Shown piece after piece: positions 12,471 through 24,266 of a stretch of DNA of 64,000 nucleotides; the first letter of the stretch is position 1; each line of letters opens with the position of its first letter. This DNA is from Lunularia cruciata (lineage: Eukaryota; Streptophyta; Marchantiopsida; Lunulariales; Lunulariaceae). A program made the translations under genes and the position numbers. The notes beneath the pieces were generated by a model. That model was not told where the DNA came from. It ran no database searches and worked only from the letters and a program-made list of their open reading frames with translations. Location: NCBI GenBank assembly GCA_948567375.1, contig OX419760.1, positions 56,048,001-56,112,000 of the forward strand, read 5' to 3'.

Positions 12471-14353
12471 ATGGACTTTGAGTATGTTTTGATTAACCAA
12501 ACTCTTCTATTTATATTTATATACTTTGAGTGATTTGATTCACTTGCAATATTGTATTTATGTACTTTGAGTGGGTTTCTGCCTACTCTTCTATTTACAT
12601 ACTTTGAGTAAGTTTGATTCCCTTGGAATACTCTATCTTGTCTATTCTATCTATTGAATGAAATATTGCACTTGTGCTTGAACAAAACAATAGTATTTAT
12701 TTTAAAATTGGCACACTAATCAAGAAAGTTTTTTGTACCTAACATTGTTTCTTCTAGAGGTGGTGCAAATAGAGGCAAATAGTACTTAGTATTTTTCTTA
12801 TAAAGAACTTAAGTTGATCATATATTTTTAGTTGTTGCAAATATATTTGTCAAATTCCAAGTTGAAATTGTCAAAAATCACAAGAAGGTCACATAGCTGC
12901 AAACCCTAACCATGGTAGCCACGTAAACCAATGCAGGCTATACAAACCAAGGCCCACCATGAAAACCACATCTGAGTAGGCCGTGCAAACCACTGGCATT
13001 GGTTTGTGTAGTAACACGCTTTACCTACCCATTGTTTTATATTTGAATCAATGTAAATTCAGGTTGCACATTAACTTAGCAGCGGATGATTACATCCACT
13101 CATGGAAACACCATATGTGATATCTTATTGCTCAACTTTTATAAAATGACACAAGTTTTTGAAAGGGTTTTTCTCCCATTACTCATATATTTCCATTGGT
13201 ACAAAACTTGACAATGAATCTTCACTTTATTGTTTTGGCATGTAGATGATGTCTGCAAAGGAGATGTGATCAAGTTCAAGTAGAAGGTTTACAAGAAGTG
13301 AGTTCACCTTGTCTAATCATACTCAAATGCATTCCAACCTCCTCTTGATCATCCTTATACTTGTAGTAATGAAGGTGATTTGTATAAAATGAATTGGAAA
13401 TTTTTTGGTTTACGTAGGTATAGTACTACCAAGAGAAGTGCTGACACAATTAGCAAACAAGTTGTTGTGGGATGAGTGTCAATGAAAGCTATGGTGAGAA
13501 AAAGCAACAACACACTTTTATGATAAGAACTTGAGGACAATCAGTATCTATGTAGATAGTCTTGCAACCTTTTATGATTGCATATGTATATTAGATTTTG
13601 AATCTTATGTTCTTATGGAGGGGTGGGTATAAACCACTAGCTCCAACGCGGTAGCTACTGGTCAAGGGATACAATCTTTACAAGCTTAGAACCTATCAGC
13701 AAGTCAAAATTGTTTTCAGTTTTAAATACTAGAGTTTAGTAGATTTTAAAAGTAGAGAATACTAGTGTCCTTGCAAAATAGCATGAAGAGAAGTCAGTCT
13801 TTCAAACTATACTGTTGTATCTAACACTAGTCTTCAGAAGCTACAACTTATCTCTCAAGACACAATAGAATCCCATGTAGGTTCCTTCCCTCTTTATGAC
13901 TTCATTTACTTGCTTGAATTACTCTACCTCACTAGAGCAAACTCTCTCTATTTAGAAATTTTTACATTGAAAGCCCTACATACATTTGTACTTTACGTTG
14001 GTTCTATGCTTTGCAGTTATGGATTCCACGTTAAGCAAATGACTTTTGCTCTCTTTCACATATATGTTGTTCTTTCATCCTCATAGCATGCTTTTCTTGA
14101 ATCATCCTTGGATTGTTTGGTTTGTAAATGTTCCAATTGTTCATACTTAGAAAATGTTGCAAGCACTTCCAATATTTAATCATCAATGAATAAAAAGTGT
14201 TATGCTAACCTAGAGTGTAGGTTTACACAAACTTGCCTCTCCATAATTTTGATGATCTTTACCATCAAGAATCAGAGTCAAATGTGGTTGTTTTCCAATG
14301 TATGTTCATTACGTAATGTATAGTCCTTGCAAGGTGGGACCTGAAGTTTGTAT
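12471..14353. other. Unassigned AT-rich DNA
   Basis: No supported gene. It contains a separated inverted repeat AAACCAATGC (12925) / GCATTGGTTT (12996). Short open frames such as 13355-13540 (-) have no motifs. Probably old transposon flank. Confidence 0.4.
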
Positions 14354-15041
14354 TGTAACACCCAATTGTGCATGTATGTGCTATTTTGATATTTAGTTTG
14401 GAATTGCAAGTACTTGAGAGATATTATTTATATAGAGATAAAGGATGGTTCTATATTAGTCATGATTATCTAATGTTTTTCATAGTAAGATAAAGAAGAC
14501 CTTACTTTAAAGAAGTGGAAAAGATGAGCATCACTTTTTGGATTTCAATGTATTGACCTGGTATTATTCCTAAGTGTTTGGCTTTGAGAAAAGAGTTGAG
14601 AACTCTTGGACCCACAAACCTTTTGGCTTTGGATTCTTCTATAGTCTAAAGTTAGCCCATGTGAAGGAATCCTTGACTTAGTGGTTGGGTCAAGATAAGA
14701 CCATATGCTTAGAGGAATATTCCTATGAGTATGGATATTCCTTTAAACTTTTGACCTTATTTGACTTTTAGCCTAGTAACTTGATTTACTCCAATAATTA
14801 GTAACTTTGGTGCATAACTATTTCATAAGTATATAAATTAGGGATGAAAAGGTATTCATTATCCTCTCATTTGCAACTATTTCTCTCTCATTGAGCTCTT
14901 TAATAAGCAATGGTTTGAATTTTGGAGTGTTAGCCTTCAAGGAGTATGATGGAGTTGGGGTTCCTTGCCTTCTTAGTCCATAGTGCGCTACCATAATAGC
15001 CATTGGAGGTTCATCCTAAGTGAGAGATAGGCCGGCTCACA
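14354..15041 (+). mobile_element. Solo LTR of gypsy family A (688 bp)
   Basis: It begins TGTAACACCCAATTGTGC and ends GCCGGCTCACA, matching over its whole length the family A LTRs at 55053-55744 and 60533-61223. No family A internal sequence (primer site or gag) follows; 110 bp downstream begins family B pol in the same direction. It is therefore a solo LTR left by recombination, or a rearranged end. No clear 5-bp target duplication is visible (GTATT to the left, ATACA to the right). Confidence 0.8.
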
Positions 15042-15149
15042 ATACAACAATTAAGAAATGAAATATATTTCTCTCTTGTAAGAATGGAAGGATGAAGCAC
15101 TCCAAAAGTTGAGTCTTGACAAAAGCATGAAAGAGGAACTATTATAAGG

Positions 15150-17763
15150 ACCAAATTTGGTAACCCTTCACTTTCATCATTGATCATCAACCATTGAAGT
15201 GGTTGATGAAGTCCAATGAGCTTTTGAGGAAGCTTGCACTATGGGCTCTGATTTTATAAGAGTATGGTTTTACTATTATTCATAGACCTAGAGTGGTGAA
15301 CCGTGATGTAGATGGGTGGAGTGGAAACCCATGTCTCACCCAACAAGATCAAACTTGAGTATCTTGGCACGGTAAGACAGATGAGGAGATGGCGCCAGGT
15401 TGGCATGCATCCACCTTTCTATATATATTTTATGAGGCTTTGGTGGTATTTTTTTCAATGCATACAAGAGGAGTTATTGAGGTCCTGGATCTAAAGGGTG
15501 AAGATATTGGTATAGTTAAGCAAAACATTCATGATGATGTATTAGTGAGTGATTATCTTTGCATTGGTATTGTAGGTAGCATAGTTGGTGCCAAGGAGAG
15601 AAACCATGTTCTTTAGCAAGCCAGGCGGTTTAGATTGGAGTGTAGAAAATTTCTTTGTGTATGGGAGGATGGTAGAGTGCAAGTAGAACCACTTCCATCT
15701 TAGAGACCACAATTGGTCAATCATGCTCATGAGGAGCTAGGACATTTCGAGTAAAGTATACATATAGCTTATTGCAAAGCCATTATTGGTGGCCCGGTAG
15801 GTAGACCAATGTAAATCAATCTGTTGCCAAATGTGTGGTTTGTGACCAAGTTAGAGCATCATTTAATGCTTTTATGCTATACTTATACCCATTAGTTATC
15901 ATGGGATTGGATTACCACTGGAGTTTGGACTTTGCTAGACCTTTACCATTGATTGTGCAATATCATTGGTATGTTTTGGTTATGGTGGTGCACTTCTCCA
16001 TGTGGATTGAGTTGGTTGCACTTCTTGACAAGTCCATTGAAAGGATGGCTTACTCATTCCTAGGTCAAGTTCTTAGTCATTTTGGTGCGTTGGCTGAGGT
16101 TTTTATATTGATCAAGATATAGAGTTCTTACAAGAGTTGCAGGTCTTGTGTAACAACGCCTTGATTGATCATTGTACTACCTCTTGAGATCAACTTGAGG
16201 CAGATGGCTTATCAAAGAGAGTGGTTTAGATGGTGAAGAGAAGATTGAGTAAATATGGTTTGCAGAGAGACCATTTTGGAGATTAGGATCTCCCTGATGG
16301 TTACCAGTTACCTTGCTTGGCTATGGGCTATCGGTTCAACTAGCAAGCCTCCTTAGCATCCTTTTCTCCTTACTTTCTACTCTATGAATGAGATCCAAAT
16401 TTACTTGTAGCCATTTGTTGAGATACTATTGTAGTTTTGGACTCTGGATGATCCAAACATATAGATGAACACATGTTCTCAATGGATAGAGATCTTTTGA
16501 AAAGTGATGCCAATGGCCTTTGAGAACTTGGCAATTGCTCAGATAAGGATACCTTACACTATGCTATTATTAAGGATGCACAACCTTCTCAAAGTTATAA
16601 GTATGGTGGAACTTTTGATACTTTGGTGGTAAGGGTTGCACCACAAGAAGTTGTTCTATTTCTTGCACCACTTCCAAAATTTCCACTTCAAACCATCATA
16701 GAAACAACTTTCAGATCTTAAGATCAATGTAGTGCAACTTTGGGAGAAGAGAGAGGTGGACTCAAATGTGAAAGAGGGCTTAGGAGTTATGGAAGTTATC
16801 CATATAGAGGAGACCAACCAACCAACAATTTCAATGAAAGAAATTTTTTTGTGGGAGAAGAGTTCACATCCAAAAGAATTGCTCACTTACCATGGAAGAA
16901 GGGGTTATGAAAGAGCCAATAGAAGGAAAGGAGGAGGGAGTGAAACCCAAGTGGCTCCTAATCCAACCAAAGGTAAGGGGGTTGCATCCATAGATGTGTT
17001 TGAGGGAAAGTATGAGAAGGGAGAATGCTCATACTCCAAAGGTCTTCATTTGGATCTTCTGCACAAGAGAAGAAGAGAGCTCATTTTGTAGAGGATATGC
17101 ACTCTTCTCAAGGATTTACTCCTAGCTAGAATACTTCTACTAGAAGCACTCACACCAACACTTCAACAACATCAACAACAAAGAATCCAAGGAAGAAGTT
17201 GGAGATTATAGACCCTGGATCCGTCAATTTCATCCAAGTGACTATGTATATCTATGGTAGACAACACCAATGACACTTGGTGTTACTATAGACCATACTA
17301 TCTTGACAGTGCATGGAGTTTTACCTTTTGGAGTCCATGTATTGGAAGGACGTGATGATGTTGTTTAGAAGGGTCATGTGTGCCATGTCACCTCCCAAAT
17401 ATTGATGGCACTATGGATCCAAGCTTGGCACTTATACATGTACGCTTGCGGTGTATGTTATGTGACTCTTCTAGTGGAGCTGCTACTATATTAGTGTGTG
17501 ATAGTTGTTTGAGAAGATGACATATGGCATATTTGACTCTTTCACTCATGGTGATTCCTCAAGGACAATGGTTATGTCCTAGATATACATGACCTATAAC
17601 TAGTTCACCCTTTATGTGATATAGATTGTAGATAAGTGACAAATGATGGGGCTCGATAGCACCCAACCTCTTGATCTTTGCCCATCATAGGGTATATCAC
17701 ATACTTGGAGTAGATGGCTGTTTGGAGATAGAGTGATCTAACTGCCAACTAAGGGGGCGATTG
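15150..17763 (+). pseudogene. Gypsy family B pol remnant: RNase H, integrase, C-terminal domain
   Basis: It begins inside RNase H (DHQPLKWLMKSNELLRKLAL near 15180-15240) and continues through the end of RNase H (EYGFTIIHRPRVVNRD), the integrase zinc region, the integrase core (DYHWSLDFA...YHWYVLVMVVHFSMWIELV, near 15900-16100, with A/VLSHFGALAEVF) and the integrase C-terminal domain. The C-terminal domain is split by a 630-bp fragment of family A gag (16578-17205) and resumes at about 17212 (RFHPSDYVYL). It ends at a polypurine tract. Stops and frameshifts occur throughout. The 5' half (gag, protease, reverse transcriptase) is missing. The minus-strand copy at 43.6-46.7 kb gives the uninterrupted order and confirms both the assignment and the insertion. 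Confidence 0.8.
16578..17205 (+). mobile_element. Family A gag fragment embedded in family B integrase
   Basis: The segment aligns with A1 gag at 50757-51405, from TATGGTGGAACTT through the GGAGACCAACCAACCAACAA zinc-knuckle region to the AGGAAGAAG end. No LTR or primer site accompanies it. Both borders fall within coding sequence of the two elements. The matching family B copy (44.1-44.3 kb, -) has only about 20 bp at this place. This points to template switching or filler-DNA capture rather than integrase-driven insertion. Confidence 0.8.
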
Positions 17764-18549
17764 TGGCACTTTAGAGTTCATGTATGATTTATCTGTGATA
17801 ATTTCACACATGATATGACAATGATTATTTTTAAAATTAAAATTATATATTTTAATATGATTTTATTTTCAAATACTAAATAATTCTAATGGTCTGCCAC
17901 ATTTTATGAATAGTTTAGATCTCTTACTCCCTATGTAGGGTGGTAAATGATTTTAATGGGTTTGATGAGTATAAAAGTATTTATCCTTCATTTCATAATG
18001 TTACTTCTTCATAAATTTAAATAGATAGTATGGTATTAAAAGATAAAATTTAAATAAAAGGTATTTTGAAAGATAGATAATGTTAGTACTATAATACAAA
18101 AACTAGGGAGTACTTCTTTTAACTTAAGACACTTAACTAGCTTTATATACATTAGTAGCTAGTAAGATTACCACTCCATCACCATGTAATTTTTAACAAG
18201 TTCCATAATGGTAGAATTATTATAATATCATGTTTCAAGGCCTTTTGGATCTATTGACATAGTTCATCCATCAAAGAGAGAGAAAAGGTAAATTTAGAGA
18301 GACTAGGAATCAAGAAGAAACCTTTAGAACTATCGGGTAGATATTAGTGTCCTCTTGTCATAGACTAGGAATCAAGAAGAAACCCTTTAGAACTATTAGG
18401 TAGATATTAGTGTCCTCTTGTCAGATTAGAGAGCCAAGGGTAATTGATTTACTTATGTATATATAGAGGGGAGGATGGTGATAATTCAATAAAATGTCGT
18501 GCAGAAGTGTATTATACTAATTATTCAAGGATCTCCATTATCACTATCA
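17752..18549 (+). mobile_element. Family B polypurine tract and putative 3' LTR
   Basis: AAGGGGGCGAT (17752-17763) is a good polypurine tract, followed by TGTGGCACTTT at 17764. The minus-strand family B copy has the same arrangement (GGAGAAAT then TGTGACACTTT, reading left from 43597), which fixes the 3' LTR start. A TATATATAGAGG box lies near 18460. The right end is set tentatively at ...CACTATCA (18549). Confidence 0.6.
18301..18424. repeat. 62-bp tandem duplication in the family B LTR
   Basis: GACTAGGAATCAAGAAGAAA starts at 18301 and 18363; both copies run to CCTCTTGTCA with two or three differences. It lies about 100 bp upstream of the LTR TATA box, where LTR enhancers often duplicate. 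Confidence 0.85.
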
Positions 18550-18800
18550 TATTTTATAGCCTATTAAGCAACCTGATTTGATTGCTTTAGAAAGTCCTTA
18601 TGAGTACAATCCACTATAGAAAACAATATGACTAGGTAATGTAACTTTAACATGTTCTATTATTGTTACGCTTTTTTAAATTCAATAAATTTTATAAAAT
18701 CAATAATACTATTCAATATTGCCTTATATGCTCTACTAAGAAGGAAAAAATTAATTATATACTTATGATACTTTATGTGCAATAGAAGAAATTAAGGAGA

Positions 18801-19505
18801 TTAGAGTATGTGATATTGAGATTCAACCTTCTTGGTACACTCCCTCTTTCCTCTCCTGGCCTTTTGTAATTGTTTTTTTGTACCTGCGTCTCCCTTCCTT
18901 CCTAGTGCTTGGTTCCTGGGGACCGGTAACCTGGAAGTGTTCCTGAAGAAGACGAGAGCATTAACCGGCACTACGTTCGGAGTCTTGTATACTCCCTGTA
19001 AGTATAAGGCGACCGCTTCGAGAAAACGAAGGATGGGAAGACCCCTGTAAGTATATTCCGGGAAGGATTTGACCTGCCACCACGCCGCTTCTTCTTCTGC
19101 CTTTTTCGCGGAGAAGGATTTCCAACCGGAAAGGTTACTCCCCAGGCTTCCTCCTGCTCTTGCCGTCAGGCCTCTGCAGGGAGCTCTGGGGCGGGAGTTT
19201 GTGTATGAGTTATGACCACGGGTATCTTCGATCGTTTCGTCTGAATTATGGAAGTCGTTTAAGCAGAGCACGTCCGATGGTGGTTGCAGGGGGAGGGAGT
19301 CACAGGGTATGATAATTTCTCTTGCCCAACTTTTTTGCATAAATTCCGCGATGTGCATGAGAAGTTTCGTTGATTCAAGATTTCCGGAGTTAAATTGACT
19401 CAATTGTTTGGAGTGATTGGAGTGATTGGAGTGATTGGAGTTGAAATATGGTTCTGGGGCCAAATCTGGGGTGGCCGAATTTGCTCCCTCGCCTTCTGGA
19501 TTCAC
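18801..19505 (-). CDS. Uncharacterised protein or exon, divergent to APE1L
   Basis: A 234-codon open frame on the minus strand with CpG-rich, gene-like composition, unlike the transposon flank to its left. The frame opens at a GTG; the first ATG gives 18801-19358 (185 residues). Upstream of 19505 the frame stays open to a TAG within the 14-bp repeats, with AG dinucleotides there that could be splice acceptors, so it may be an internal or last exon. Visible features are an SNHSNHSNHS tract (9-bp repeats), a low-complexity middle, a W-rich segment (AAWWQVKSFPEYTYRGLPIL) and a basic C terminus. I recognise no family. It lies head to head with APE1L, 140 bp away, and its 3' end is only about 250 bp from a family B LTR, so the gene may be truncated or have lost its tail. 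Confidence 0.4.
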   Translation of the reverse strand: MNPEGEGANSATPDLAPEPYFNSNHSNHSNHSKQLSQFNSGNLESTKLLMHIAEFMQKSWAREIIIPCDSLPLQPPSDVLCLNDFHNSDETIEDTRGHNSYTNSRPRAPCRGLTARAGGSLGSNLSGWKSFSAKKAEEEAAWWQVKSFPEYTYRGLPILRFLEAVALYLQGVYKTPNVVPVNALVFFRNTSRLPVPRNQALGRKGDAGTKKQLQKARRGKRECTKKVESQYHIL

Positions 19506-19644
19506 CGCTGACTTGGGCTTGTAGCATGATGCAGAGTGAGCAGTGCTAGATGAGCAGTGCTAGATGAGCAGTAATAGGATGGAAGCGGTAGTCAGCCGAA
19601 CACTTCTCTCCACCTTTGCTGGTGAGGATTAGTCGAAGAAGAAA
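19506..19644. promoter_or_regulatory. Putative bidirectional promoter with 14-bp tandem repeats
   Basis: This 140-bp gap separates the minus-strand frame from the APE1L start. TGAGCAGTGCTAGA units occur at 19537, 19551 and 19565 (period 14). No clear TATA box is visible. If the minus-strand frame is a real gene start, the gap must serve both. Confidence 0.35.
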
Positions 19645-22564
19645 ATGAAGCGTTTCTTTCAGCCGGTGGCCAAGAATGCAACAGCTGCCAAGAAGCAGGC
19701 GCTTGGAAGCACAGAGCTGAGTAATGATACTGATGCTGTAGAAGAAGTGGATAAAGATAGTAATACGAGGGAACCCACGAAATTTTTGTCATGGAACGCC
19801 AACAGTTTTTTGCTGCGTTTGAAGAATAATCGGAAGGAATTTTGTGATCTTGTAAAGAGCTTCGATCCTGATGTCATTGCCATTCAGGTGGGCTTGTGGA
19901 CTTTCCGCAGACAACTACCGCACTTGTGTTGTGATCCTGTATTTTGACATCGATCGAAGCCACTCTCTTGATGAGGTGTGAAGTCCTCATGCACATGTTA
20001 TCACGAGTAAGTTTTAATGAGGATGAGTGTAGAACATTGCTAGAGTGCCGTCTTTTTGGAACGACACGGGATTCATCATATGAACAACCTCACTCAGGTT
20101 GGTATCTTCTCAGCTGTCTGTAGTTGATATCAGCTGACAATATGGGTAATATTTTGGTGAGTAGGAGGTCCGATTGCCCGCTTCAGGCAAGAAAGGTGAG
20201 ACAAAGAACCAGGGGAATATCAAAGATGACACTGGTCCGTGTCGCGAAGAAAAGCAGGTACTTCATACCGTACACTGCCTCATATCCAACACTGTTTTAA
20301 GGAAACAATTCCATGTGCAAAAGGTTACTGTCAATCCGTTCATAACGTGCCTTTCAATGCCTTCAGTTTGTGAGTAGGTCAGAGAACTAGTTGAGGAAAC
20401 TTTAGACCACAAGTTGAGTTGTATGTCACAATCGCCGAGTAACTCTGTTGCATCACATCGGTCCCAAAGTTTCTCGTACTCCTCCTAGAACCTTTGGGAC
20501 GCTCATTCGCGGTTGCTTTTCTTGCAGATGGTAATTCGTGCACTGTCAATATCACCACTGTCGGAATATCAAGTTTGGTGGTCACTTGCAGAGAGTAAAT
20601 ATGCGGGCACTGCCCTTCTCGTCAAACACTGCTTCAAACCTGTCTCTGTCAAATTCACTCTTGATGCAAACTCCTCTCGAGGTATAATTACTGCAATATT
20701 GAGCTTTATTCAGGTCAAAGTGACTACCTCTGTCTGTGCCTGAAGCCTTAATCTTTAACGTTCAAATGGTCCAGAAGGAATGCATTAATGTATGAGATTG
20801 AACGTTTGTCGCCCTCAATACGAGTTAAGTGGGCGTTGTACAGACACACATGACGCGGAAGGAAGGATCATACTTGCTGAATTTGCTACTTTCCGGCTGC
20901 TTGTAACATACGCTCCTAATAATGGCTGGAAGGAAGACGAAACGAGCTTTAAACGGCGTAGGAAGTGGGACGAGCTCTTGCTCTCTTTTGTTTCACAGGA
21001 TTGCAAGAAGCCTCTGATATGGTGTGGCGATCTCAATGTCAGGTAAGAGGTCTGGTTGTGGTTTTCCTTTTGGATTACCTATACCAGTATTGACTTGCCA
21101 TCTTTGTCATGCTGCAAATCTTTTCATCTTAAATCTCAGGAGAGCATCGTAATGGCCAAGCTAGCAAGTCGAGAATGTTCAAATTATAGAAGGTTGTGTA
21201 GCAATTGTTAATGGTACGAGTTGCACTTCCCTTTTCTATCGAGGTTCTTTTGCCGCCTGCACAGGTTACTAAAAGTGAGACACATGGAAAGATCTCTACC
21301 TATCTATGTTCTCGTGTCTTCTGAGTGGGCATCACACCTCGTTTCGGACATGGATATGCAGTCATGAAGATATCGACGTGAGCCACCCTGAGTTTTTCCG
21401 GAATGCCAAGCAGAAAGATTACACACCTCCAAATGCAGAGGTAGTACAGAACTTATGCTCTCTATAGCGTCCACATCTGCGGTTTGATTTGTTGTGAAAT
21501 TTACGGATAAAAAGATCAAGACAACCGATATGAAAAATACAACTTTAGCTTGCCACCTTGTATTCGTAGGCCATCAGTTCGTTTCCAAAGCTACATATTG
21601 CAAGGTCTCGCTAGTGATTGTGAACTCTATCTAGAACTAGTGTAGGTACTGTTCCCCTTTCGCTTTGAACTCAGAGTAGAACAGATGATGTTACACTACG
21701 ATTTCTGTTCTCAATCGGCATAATCTTAGTACTGACAGACCACGAAGTGCATTTCTGACTCAGGATGTTGGACAACCTGGGTTCACTGCAGCAGAGAAGC
21801 AGCGATTCTCTCAAATCTTAAAGGGGTGTGTAAGGACTGACTACTGGCATACATTAAACACTGCCCATCAAAAGCTGCATTTGTTGTCTATGCCCTTTAA
21901 TACCTTGTCTGGCTTAACCATGTTAACTTTGCCTACCTCATAGTTATTGATCTGCGAGCCTTATTCTCTTGTCTGCTTTGTGGATGTTAGTGAGTACAGT
22001 ACCTCTGGAAACTAAAGGGTTCTCTTGCTGTATCAACGGTAGACAGACTTTCTGTACTTCCTTTCCTAAAATCTGTGACATATTGCAGTGGTGGCCTCGT
22101 GGACTCATACCGTTGGTTACACAAGACTCAAGATTTCGAGAGTGGTTTTACATGGGCTGGGAACGCGGTTGGAAAGTAAGTTTTGCTTCTGGTAATTAAT
22201 TCACCCCACGCTGAACTCTTTGTCAGGAACGTCGTTCTGATATTTGCTTGCTCATGCAGATATCGAGGAAAGCGCATGAGAATTGACTACTTTTTGATAT
22301 CAGGTCAGCTAGTCGGGAGGTTGTTATGCAGTGACATTCAAGGTTCAGGAATTGATCACGCAGGTAAAAGTTTGCTTGCACCTTAAGTTTTACAAGCTGA
22401 TACTACTGCCTAAATAGAGATTCTATTCCTAATATTCGATCATCTATTTGACAGGTTTCTGCGGAAGTGATCATTGCCCTATCACGCTCGAGCTTTCACC
22501 GCCCTTGCCACTTGTACCACCGGCTCAAGAATCCGACTGTTCCGTGAAGTCCAGTGATGCTTAG
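19645..22564 (+). CDS. APE1L: AP endonuclease / exonuclease III family protein, APE1L-like, nine exons
   Basis: Exons read by me: 19645-19887, 20165-20257, 20528-20681, 20844-21042, 21362-21440, 21764-21825, 22089-22175, 22260-22363, 22455-22564. All introns start GT and end AG, all phases agree, and the sum is 1131 nt (376 residues plus stop). The protein starts MKRFFQP like plant APE1L and contains the family's motifs in order: WNANS (metal ligand Asn), IQEVR (catalytic Glu, across the exon 1/2 join), YAGTAL, APNNGW, WCGDLNVSHEDIDVSHPEFF (Asp/Asn pair), KYRGKRMRIDYF and GSDHCPITLEL (catalytic Asp-His). It ends soon after the nuclease domain, as APE1L does, without the zinc finger of APE2. 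The family cuts DNA at abasic sites and trims 3' blocked ends in base-excision repair, in nucleus or plastid. No stop or frameshift is seen, so the gene looks functional. Confidence 0.92.
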
Positions 22565-24258
22565 CATTCTCCACCAAGGAAGCCTACACTACTTGATCTG
22601 AAGCATGTGGCCGTTTGATAGCAAGTCACTCCACTCCGAGGATCCTCAAGATACAGAGCGCTCAACAACATATCCAAGCCCGACGTGAAAATCATGTGGC
22701 TGCAGATACATATTCAGAAAACCATACCTGGGACATGAGGGCTTGGTGGCAGCCCTATACTCCAAAAAGTGGTGACCACGTATAGAACTACCTTAATAGT
22801 TGCCCTCTGTTTAACCAAAGTTACACATATTCCGCTTCATAATGTAGGTGGCACGAAAACATCTAGAGAGTCTTTTCTAAAACTCGTTGGTCAAATACAG
22901 TACTGCACAAGAGTAGCCTTTGGATACAACCAGTAACTTTGTTCCATCTTTTGTTTCTACGCATGCTCCCTGCGTATAATTTTCTCTAATCATGCGATCC
23001 TGTAACCAACAACTCAACGCGAATACTTTTGCTGACCATGTGTGTCGATTCAAGCTTCATTCTTTATGTACTTGATCCTTGGGCACCACAAATCCACGCC
23101 CTACTTTGTTTAGCTGTTTCCTATTTGTCCAAAGCCGTCTGCAGCTTCTGAATAGCCGGGTTGTACATGCTTTTAAGTTTCTCATGGCTCCAAGAAAATC
23201 AAGTAAATCCGTGGAACCTTGGATGGCAGTTGAAGGGTGGCCATCGTAAATTATTCATCTTGCATAACCTTGGAGCTGTGCACAGAACGGGGTTAAACTG
23301 CACTGTTAACTTGAACTGAGTTTCTGGGGGTTCTCCCGAGTCTCAAGATATGCACGAGTTTCTGAGCCTAAAATTCAGACTTTTAAAGGTTTCCTTCTCT
23401 TCTTTGGCTCTACGGCTACTCTCGGATGGGGTTTGTGTCGGAAACATTATTTTACGTGTGCTATGCGCATCGCGTGCTTTGCGAACTTACCTAAGGTTTT
23501 GACGAAATCGGAGGTCGAGCAGATAGAGTTGAAGGACGGAAGTGACCTTAGAATTTGAGTGGTGTGATGAAGAATCTTCAAGGTAGATGCGCCAGTAGTT
23601 AGATTCTCCGGCGCGAACTCTCAAACTCCTCAGGAGTGTCTCTACTCATTTAATCCTCGCGGGAACTGTTAAGAAATGCGCCATCGTGAATGCAACATCA
23701 GACAGCGGAATTCCGTGCGAAGAATGCGCGAACATATCAAAGGGGCTTTTACTTCAGGTATGCTCAACCTTCATCCACCGCTGCAATTCGTAGGAACGTT
23801 TTCCGGACTTATCAACAAGATGCTTTCAGTAAAGGAACACAGCTGTGCATTTATCGTACAGCGATGGAAGAACATTTTAATGGTAAAAATCCTTCAATAT
23901 CCGGACGCGCGACGATGACCGATAAACAAGCTGCGACGCCTCGTTAACTCGCGAAAATTGTGCGACAAGCAGCTTGACCTACGACCAGCATTATCGAGAG
24001 GTGAAGCCATCAGTCGTTTTTCTGTGTCCCCTCTGAGACGTGTATGGTGCCGCTGGCGGTGCTCGACTTGCGTTCCCCAGTTACATCCCCACATTTGGAG
24101 TGAATGATATGGACGGCGTCAATTTGACGGCGCCACAGAGAGTAGACATGATTTCAGGCCCAGCAACAGACAGAGATGCAACGATTGATCTTTGACCAAA
24201 TATCATGAATTCGAACCATCTTCTTAAAGTAAGAAATAGAGAAGGAGAGTTGGGGAGG
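22565..24258. other. Intergenic DNA between APE1L and the SAWADEE gene
   Basis: Gene-like composition with frequent CpG but no certain gene. The frame at 23690-23947 (+, 85 codons; FRAKNARTYQRGFYFRYAQP, then RNVFRTYQQDAFSKG) looks less random than its neighbours and could be an exon of an unrecognised gene or a gene relic. The first part is presumably the APE1L 3' untranslated region; I see no clear polyadenylation signal there. Confidence 0.4.
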
Positions 24259-24266
24259 TATATATA
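24259..24266 (+). promoter_or_regulatory. TATA box of the SAWADEE gene
   Basis: TATATATA in a GC-richer context (GGGGAGG before, CTCGGCCGG after), 246 bp upstream of the ATG at 24512. With transcription starting about 30 bp downstream, the leader would be around 220 nt. Confidence 0.55.

Noticed and set aside
12925-13005. AAACCAATGC / GCATTGGTTT inverted repeat as a transposon end
   Set aside because: The arms are short, spaced by 61 bp, without flanking duplication or second copy in the window.
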